11,770 nt of DNA from Pseudomonadota bacterium (lineage in GTDB: Bacteria; Pseudomonadota; Gammaproteobacteria; Burkholderiales; Burkholderiaceae_D): contig JAEWBA010000035.1 of NCBI GenBank assembly GCA_023391395.1, positions 1 through 11,770 on the forward strand. Direction: 5' to 3'. Of the stretch, positions 6,892 to 11,770 are shown piece after piece. Below the pieces are notes generated by a model, which made no database searches, had not been told where the DNA came from, and worked only from the letters and a program-made list of their open reading frames with translations. Position numbers and translations under genes: made by a program. Every line of letters starts with the position of its first letter. Position 1 is the first letter of the stretch.

Positions 6892-7605
6892 TCATGCTTC
6901 GCGCTCCGCTTGCAAGCCATTCTCCGACAGTCGCAGCACGCGGTCGCAATGGCGCGCCAGCTCGATGTCGTGCGTGACGATGACGAAGGCCGTACCCAGC
7001 GTGCGTGACAACTCCAACATCAGATCGAAAGTCTTGTGCGCGGTTCCCCGGTCCAGGTTGCCGGTCGGTTCGTCGGCCAGCACGCAGGCCGGCCGCGTCA
7101 CCAGCGCACGCGCCAGGGCCACGCGCTGACGCTCGCCGCCGGACAGCTCGCCCGGCACGTGCGAGACCCGCTGTCCGAGGCCGACGCGTTCCAGCACTTC
7201 GCGCGCCGCGCGCTGCGCAGCATCGCGCTCCTGGCGGCGGATCATGAGCGGCATGCCGACATTGTCGAGCGCCGAGAATTCCGGCAGCAGGTGGTGAAAC
7301 TGGTAGACGAAGCCGAGCGACTGATTGCGCAGTGCGCCGCGCGCCTTTTCGTTGAGGCTGGCGAAATCGCGCCCCAGCAGGCTCACGCTGCCCGTCGTGG
7401 GTGTATCGAGTCCGCCGAGCAGGTGCAGCAGCGTCGACTTGCCCGAGCCGGAAGCGCCAACGATGGCGACACGCTCGCCACGGGCGACCTCGAAATCGAT
7501 TCCTTCCAAAACCTTGACCGCATACTTCCCTTGCGTGAAGGTCTTGCCCAGCCCGCGGCAGGATAGGACGCTGTTGCCGTTGATGTTCATGGCCGCATCA
7601 TTCAT
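6892..7605 (-). CDS. lolD: lipoprotein-releasing ABC transporter ATP-binding subunit LolD
   Basis: Cytoplasmic ATPase of the Lol system, which powers release of outer-membrane lipoproteins from the inner membrane to the periplasmic carrier LolA. The 237-residue protein has every ABC motif: Walker [10 protein letters not shown] (50-58, K56), Q-loop Q102 in the LolD-typical stretch [17 protein letters not shown] (99-115), signature LSGGE (154-158), Walker B VLADEP (175-180) and H-loop H212. The QFHHLLPEF wording separates LolD from MacB- or FtsE-type ATPases. The ATG at 7605 has a GGAGG site (7615-7619) 9 nt away and overlaps the end of lolC by 8 nt, so translation is probably coupled and subunit ratios kept even. 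An in-frame ATG five codons later lacks this spacing. Essential in most Gram-negative bacteria. Confidence 0.95.
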   Translation of the reverse strand: MNDAAMNINGNSVLSCRGLGKTFTQGKYAVKVLEGIDFEVARGERVAIVGASGSGKSTLLHLLGGLDTPTTGSVSLLGRDFASLNEKARGALRNQSLGFVYQFHHLLPEFSALDNVGMPLMIRRQERDAAQRAAREVLERVGLGQRVSHVPGELSGGERQRVALARALVTRPACVLADEPTGNLDRGTAHKTFDLMLELSRTLGTAFVIVTHDIELARHCDRVLRLSENGLQAEREA

Positions 7606-8863
7606 AGCGCAGGGCCTCCGCCGGCTTTACCAGCGCCGCGCGCCAGCTCGGATACAGGGTGGCCAGGAAGGACAGCAGCATGGCCACGCCGCCGATGGTC
7701 CCGACATCTGGCCAGCGCAAGTCGGACGGCAGGGAGGAAATCAGGTAGATATCCTTGGGCAGGAATTGCACGCCGAGCAGACGTTCGATGAAGGGAACGA
7801 TGACATCGATGTTCAGCGCCACCGCCACGCCCAGCCCCACGCCGATGGCCGTGCCGAGCAGACCGGAAACGGCGCCCTGGACCATGAAGATTTTCATGAC
7901 CGATCCGGGCGAGGCCCCCAGGGTGCGCAGGATGGCGATGTCGGACTGCTTGTCAGTGACGGTCATCACCAGAGTCGAGACCAGATTGAAGGCGGCGACC
8001 GCGATGATGAGCGTCAGGATGATGAACATCATGCGCTTTTCGACCTGGACCGCGGCGAACCAGGTGCGGTTCTGCTTCGACCAGTCCAGGATCAGCAAAT
8101 TGCCGGTCAGGATGTGCGATAGTTCCCGGGCCACCTGCGGAGCGCGCTGCATGTCCTCGATGCGCAGGCGCAAGCCGCTCGGAGCCTCCATGCGGAACAT
8201 CTTGAGCGCATCGTCGATGTGGATGAACGCTAGACCGGAGTCGTATTCATTGTGGCCGGCCTCGAAGATGCCGCCGACGGTAAACTGCTTCAGGCGCGGA
8301 ATCACGCCGGCCGGCGTCACCTGGCCCTGCGGGGCAATCATGGTCACCTTGTCGCCCACGTGCACGCGCAGCGCGCGCGCCAGCTCGATGCCCAGCACGA
8401 TATCGAACGCACCCGGCTGCAGGCTGTTGAAACTGCCCTCGCGTACCTGCGAGGCCACATCCGATACCTTGGGTTCTTCCTCGGGCAGAACACCCCGGAT
8501 CACCACGCCGCGCACCGTATCGTCGCGCGTCAGCATGCCCTGCGCGGCGACGTAGGGTGCGGCGCCCTTGACTTCCTTGTTCAGGAAGGCTTCTTCCGCC
8601 GTATGGCGCCAGTCCGGCATCATGCCGCTTGCGTCGAAGACTTCGATATGCGGAAGCACGGACAGCATGCGGTCGCGCACCTCCTTCTGGAATCCGTTCA
8701 TCACGGACAGCACCACGATGAGCGCAGCCACGCCCAATGCGATGCCGGCCATGGAAATGAGCGAGATGAAGGAAATGAAACCGTTGCGGCCATTGCGGCG
8801 GCCGGCCCGCGTATAGCGCAGGCCGACCAGCCATTCGAATGGCAGATTTTTAGTGATGCTCAA
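7598..8863 (-). CDS. lolC: lipoprotein-releasing ABC transporter permease (LolC/LolE family)
   Basis: Inner-membrane permease that pairs with LolD to extract lipoproteins and hand them to LolA. The 421-residue chain has the expected plan: first membrane helix at about 28-54, a large periplasmic domain (about 55-275), then three helices at about 278-302, 325-352 and 385-405. The coupling segment [15 protein letters not shown] (304-318) is typical of the MacB/LolCE class, and the C-terminal [18 protein letters not shown] ends as the family does. The start is a TTG at 8863: the first conserved residues ([10 protein letters not shown]) follow it and GGGAG (8871-8875) sits 7 nt upstream. An ATG at 8926 would add 21 unconserved residues with no better SD. 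Only one permease gene is next to lolD here; E. coli has lolC and lolE, so a single permease may act as a homodimer, or lolE may lie elsewhere. Confidence 0.92.
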   Translation of the reverse strand: MSITKNLPFEWLVGLRYTRAGRRNGRNGFISFISLISMAGIALGVAALIVVLSVMNGFQKEVRDRMLSVLPHIEVFDASGMMPDWRHTAEEAFLNKEVKGAAPYVAAQGMLTRDDTVRGVVIRGVLPEEEPKVSDVASQVREGSFNSLQPGAFDIVLGIELARALRVHVGDKVTMIAPQGQVTPAGVIPRLKQFTVGGIFEAGHNEYDSGLAFIHIDDALKMFRMEAPSGLRLRIEDMQRAPQVARELSHILTGNLLILDWSKQNRTWFAAVQVEKRMMFIILTLIIAVAAFNLVSTLVMTVTDKQSDIAILRTLGASPGSVMKIFMVQGAVSGLLGTAIGVGLGVAVALNIDVIVPFIERLLGVQFLPKDIYLISSLPSDLRWPDVGTIGGVAMLLSFLATLYPSWRAALVKPAEALRYE

Positions 8864-8875
8864 TACAAGACTCCC
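8861..8875 (-). promoter_or_regulatory. GGGAG ribosome binding site with TTG start for lolC
   Basis: GGGAG at 8871-8875, 7 nt before TTG at 8863-8861, is the only well-placed start signal before the conserved N-terminus of the permease; no ATG or GTG is in frame between it and residue 38. It supports initiation at a rare TTG codon. Confidence 0.7.
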
Positions 8876-8895
8876 GGACAAAAGCGTCGCTTGCG

Positions 8896-8924
8896 GCATC
8901 CACCAGGAAGAACCGGTGGGATGC
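8896..8924. repeat. imperfect inverted repeat in the lolC leader
   Basis: GCATCCACCAGG (8896-8907) and CCGGTGGGATGC (8913-8924) form an 11-bp stem with two single-base bulges around an AAGAA loop. It lies about 33 nt upstream of the lolC TTG on the minus strand, so it could be an mRNA hairpin or protein binding site. No T-tract follows on either strand. Role inferred only. Confidence 0.35.
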
Positions 8925-9032
8925 ATGGCGGGCTGGACTCGCCGTACGGTTCCCCGCCGCCATTACGGATTACGGAGCGGGCGTCATCTGCCTGAATCGC
9001 CCCGTCCGCCGATGAAGCCGCTCAGTTTGCCA

Positions 9033-9038
9033 TACAAT
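9033..9038 (+). promoter_or_regulatory. TACAAT -10 box just before the RpfE-type ATG
   Basis: TACAAT matches five of six -10 consensus positions and ends 7 nt before the ATG at 9046, so transcription would begin at or next to the start codon and give a nearly leaderless mRNA. No SD lies before the ATG, which agrees. No good -35 is seen at 16-18 nt spacing (the 17-nt position reads CGATGA), so confidence is limited. Confidence 0.35.
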
Positions 9039-9045
9039 TCGCGGC

Positions 9046-10095
9046 ATGACGCACCTCGACATCCTGCTGCCGTTCGGCCTGCCGCCAGCGGCATTGGCCA
9101 CGGACTTATTGCGCGGCCTGCAGCTTCCCGCCCTCGCCACTCTGCTCTCCCGCGCCGCGCGCATCCCCGAAACGCTGGACGAAGCGCCGCTGGCGCTGCC
9201 GCACGAAGCCTGGCTGGCCCGCCGCTTCGGCCTGGAACAGGAACTGCGCAAGCGCGGCAGCCTGCCTCTGGCGGCGGCAGCCATGGGCATGCTCGGACTC
9301 GATGTGCCGGACGAGGGCACCTGGTTCGTCGTGAACCCGGTGCATATCCATATCGCCCGTGATCATCTTGTACTGATCCATCCGCGCCATCTGGAAATGA
9401 CGCAAGACGAGGGCCGCACGCTGTTCGACATCGCGCAAGCCTTGTTCGAAGAGGACGGCAAGACCTTGCTCTATGGGAATGAAAGCACCTGGTTCGCGCG
9501 CGCAGACGACTGGAGTGGACTGCAAACCGCCAGCCCGGACGCGGCGAGCGGCCACAACATCGATATCTGGATGCCGCACGGCGAAGGCGAGCGCAACTGG
9601 CGCAAATTGCAGAACGAAGTGCAGATGCACTGGTTTGCCGATGCCATCAATGCGCACCGAGAGGCGGCCGGCCGGAAAACCGTCAACTCGATCTGGCTGT
9701 GGGGCGGCACGGCGGCCGGCCTGCGGCCGCAATCGCCTTACAGCCATGTCTTCCATCCCGGCGGCTGGATGGGTGGAGTCGCGCATTGGACGTCAAGCCC
9801 GTTGCGCGTAGGCGCGGCACAGGAAGTCCTGGCGGCGCGTTCGGAACACGGCCTGCTGATGCTCGACGCCCTGCTCTCGCCCGCCCTGGACAATGACTGG
9901 GGCCGTTGGCAGGAACAGTTGTGCGCGCTGGAAGACCAGTGGTTTGCACCGCTCCTCGATGCCCTCAAAGGCGGCGGCATTGACCGGCTTGTCTTGCACG
10001 CCGGCGACGATAGCCGCATGATGGGCTTTTCCGCAGGCCGGACGGCGCTCCGCAAATTCTGGGTCAAACCCTCTCTGGCCGCACTGCAATCATGA
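9046..10095 (+). CDS. RpfE-type conserved protein next to recJ (cofactor-independent phosphoglycerate mutase-like in some annotations)
   Basis: A 349-residue soluble protein of unknown activity. It resembles the proteins called RpfE in the Xanthomonas rpf cluster, where rpfE is also followed by recJ; some annotations label the family as phosphoglycerate mutase-like. Visible features: N-terminal MTHLDILLPFGLP, WFVVNPVHIHIARDHLVL (93-110), NSIWLWGGT (214-222), which I take as the family hallmark, and a C-terminal LVLHAGDDSRMMGF (315-328). I cannot find the clear metal-binding pattern of true iPGM or alkaline phosphatase enzymes, and at 349 residues it is far shorter than iPGM (about 510), so glycolytic activity is doubtful. 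No signal peptide or membrane segment. Its stop overlaps the recJ start by 4 nt (ATGA), so the two are translationally coupled. It is divergent from lolC across 182 nt. Confidence 0.8.
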   Translation: MTHLDILLPFGLPPAALATDLLRGLQLPALATLLSRAARIPETLDEAPLALPHEAWLARRFGLEQELRKRGSLPLAAAAMGMLGLDVPDEGTWFVVNPVHIHIARDHLVLIHPRHLEMTQDEGRTLFDIAQALFEEDGKTLLYGNESTWFARADDWSGLQTASPDAASGHNIDIWMPHGEGERNWRKLQNEVQMHWFADAINAHREAAGRKTVNSIWLWGGTAAGLRPQSPYSHVFHPGGWMGGVAHWTSSPLRVGAAQEVLAARSEHGLLMLDALLSPALDNDWGRWQEQLCALEDQWFAPLLDALKGGGIDRLVLHAGDDSRMMGFSAGRTALRKFWVKPSLAALQS

Positions 10096-11770
10096 CCCGC
10101 ATCCTGACTCGCCCCTACCCCTTCCGCAGCGCCGAGCTGCTGCGCCAGCAAGGCATTCACCCTGTGCTGGCGCGCCTGTACGCGGCGCGCGGCGTCACGG
10201 ATGCGGCGGAACTGGACAGCGATCTGGCCCGCCTGATTGCGCCCGCCGGCCTGACGCATGTGGATGCAGCGGCGGTCTTCCTGGCCGACGCCATTGCTGC
10301 CGGCAAGAAGATGACCATCGTCGCCGACTACGATTGCGACGGGGCCACCGCCTGCGCAGTCGGACTGCGCGGCCTGCGCGCGCTCGGTGCGCGCGTCGAT
10401 TTCATCGTTCCCAACCGTTTCGAGTACGGCTACGGATTGACGCCTGAAATCGTTGAGCTGACGGCCCGGGAAAAATCGCCCGACATCATTATCACCGTCG
10501 ACAATGGCATCGCCAGCATCGATGGCGTGGCCGAAGCGAACCGGCGCGGCATCGAAGTGGTCGTCACCGACCACCACCTGCCTGGCGACACCCTGCCCGA
10601 TGCCCGCGTGATCGTCAACCCGAACCAGCCCGCCTGTGGCTTCCCGAGCAAGAACCTGGCCGGAGTGGGCGTGATGTTCTACGTGCTGCTGGCGCTGCGC
10701 GCGGAATTGCGCAAGCGCGGCGTCTTCGATGCCGCCACCCAGCCGCGCCTGGATGCCTTGCTCGACCTAGTGGCACTGGGCACCGTAGCCGATGTGGTCA
10801 AGCTCGATGCCAACAACCGCGTCCTGGTGGCACAGGGCATCAAGCGCATGCGTGCCGGCCGCATGCAAGCCGGCGTGGCGGCATTGTTCCGCGCGGCCGG
10901 CCGCGAAGCGCGTCGCGCCACCCCCTTCGATCTCGGTTTCGCGCTGGGGCCGCGCTTGAATGCGGCCGGCCGGCTGGCCGACATGTCGCTCGGCATCGAG
11001 TGCCTAGTGACCGATGACGAAGGCCGCGCCTGGGCCATCGCCCAACAGCTCGACACCATCAATCGCGAACGGCGCGACATCGAAGCCGACATGCAGGAAA
11101 CCGCTCTGCTCCTGCTTGACAGCTACGACCCGCGCGACAAGACTACCATTGCCGTCTTCGACGAGTCCTGGCACCAGGGCGTGATCGGCATAGTCGCTTC
11201 GCGTCTCAAGGAACGCTTTTACCGCCCGACCATCACCTTCGCGCCGGCGGGCGAGGGCCTGATCAAGGGTTCGGGACGCTCGATCGCGGGCTTCCATTTG
11301 CGCGACGCGCTCGACCTGGTCTACAAACAGGCTCCCAGCCTGATCGACAAGTTCGGCGGTCATGCCATGGCGGCCGGGCTGAGCCTGCGCGCGGAGAAGT
11401 TCGAAGGCTTCGCCGCCGCCTTCGAGGCAGTCGGCAAGGCTTCGCTGGATGAAGGGCAGTTGCAGCGCGTGCTGGAAACCGACGGCGCGCTGGAGGATGC
11501 CTATTTCACACCCGACTTCATCGCCCTGCTTGATGCACAGGTCTGGGGCCAGGGTTTCGCGCCGCCAGTCTTCTGCGACGAATTCCGCGTCGTCAGTCAG
11601 CGCATCCTGAAGGAGAGGCACCTGAAGCTCCAACTGGAAAAAGGCAATCGCCGCTACGACGCAATCTGGTTCGGCCATGCCGAAGCACTGCCGGAACGCG
11701 CGCTGATCGCCTACCGGCTGGATGCGAATGAATTCAATGGCGTGACACGGGTACAGTTGCTGGTGGAGCA
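10092..11770 (+). CDS. recJ: single-stranded-DNA-specific exonuclease RecJ (3' end outside the window)
   Basis: 5'-to-3' exonuclease on single-stranded DNA, used in recombination (RecF pathway) and mismatch and base excision repair. The 559 visible residues cover most of a protein usually about 560-580 long. DHH-domain motifs are present: VADYDCDGATA (77-87, with D79, D81, D83), ITVDNGI (134-140) and TDHH (159-162), followed by NLAGVGVMFY. The DHHA1 domain has HQGVIGIVASRLKERFYRP, GSGRSIAGFHLRDAL and FGGHAMAAGL, and the OB-fold follows at the C-terminus. The reading frame is open to the last base, so the end is missing only because of the window edge. ATG at 10092 overlaps the stop of the preceding gene (ATGA) and lacks its own SD, so translation depends on re-initiation after the RpfE-type gene. 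Confidence 0.96.
   Translation, partial: MTRILTRPYPFRSAELLRQQGIHPVLARLYAARGVTDAAELDSDLARLIAPAGLTHVDAAAVFLADAIAAGKKMTIVADYDCDGATACAVGLRGLRALGARVDFIVPNRFEYGYGLTPEIVELTAREKSPDIIITVDNGIASIDGVAEANRRGIEVVVTDHHLPGDTLPDARVIVNPNQPACGFPSKNLAGVGVMFYVLLALRAELRKRGVFDAATQPRLDALLDLVALGTVADVVKLDANNRVLVAQGIKRMRAGRMQAGVAALFRAAGREARRATPFDLGFALGPRLNAAGRLADMSLGIECLVTDDEGRAWAIAQQLDTINRERRDIEADMQETALLLLDSYDPRDKTTIAVFDESWHQGVIGIVASRLKERFYRPTITFAPAGEGLIKGSGRSIAGFHLRDALDLVYKQAPSLIDKFGGHAMAAGLSLRAEKFEGFAAAFEAVGKASLDEGQLQRVLETDGALEDAYFTPDFIALLDAQVWGQGFAPPVFCDEFRVVSQRILKERHLKLQLEKGNRRYDAIWFGHAEALPERALIAYRLDANEFNGVTRVQLLVE

Noticed and set aside
6013..7008. A 331-codon plus-strand open frame over the TatD-type gene and lolD
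   Set aside because: It lies opposite two well-supported genes and reads as composition-driven translation without recognisable motifs.
8962..8975. Tandem ATTACGG ATTACGG between lolC and the RpfE-type gene
   Set aside because: Only two 7-bp units; no spacing to a promoter that would support an iteron or operator.

Overview
This is a GC-rich, gene-dense stretch of proteobacterial chromosome. The gene set and order (recJ with an RpfE-type gene, lolC-lolD, a TatD-family nuclease, comEC) fit a betaproteobacterium of the order Burkholderiales. An Oxalobacteraceae-like host is my best guess, from recalled gene order rather than any search. I see no tRNA, rRNA, CRISPR array, insertion sequence, integrase or phage gene.

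Layout. On the minus strand, reading from about 8.9 kb down to the left edge, are: lolC (TTG start) overlapping lolD, the inner-membrane ABC machine that releases outer-membrane lipoproteins; a TatD/YjjV-type metal-dependent hydrolase; comEC, the channel for importing single-stranded DNA during transformation; an alpha/beta hydrolase; and an LpxR-type lipid A 3'-O-deacylase. Between the TatD-type gene and comEC a single plus-strand gene with a strong ribosome binding site encodes a second alpha/beta hydrolase of the Ayg1/pseudooxynicotine-hydrolase-like kind. It looks like an accessory insertion into an otherwise co-directional block. On the right, divergent from lolC, an RpfE-type protein of unknown function is coupled by an ATGA overlap to recJ, which runs off the right edge.

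How the genes relate. Much of the window is envelope and DNA maintenance: LolCD moves lipoproteins, LpxR would remodel lipid A in the outer membrane, ComEC imports DNA, and RecJ and the TatD-type enzyme are nuclease-type DNA repair or processing proteins. The two alpha/beta hydrolases have no assignable substrate.

Non-coding stretches. 1778-1994 carries a perfect 9-8-9 palindrome just upstream of the hydrolase start and a dispersed-repeat-like segment next to the comEC stop. 4395-4773 is the largest gap and holds only small inverted repeats and weak promoter candidates. 8864-9045 is the divergent lolC/rpfE-type control region, with a TACAAT box almost touching the downstream ATG.

I did not find a convincing undescribed multi-gene system. 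The most useful leads are the RpfE-type/recJ pairing, the inserted Ayg1-like hydrolase, and the palindrome controlling the hydrolase-lpxR pair.
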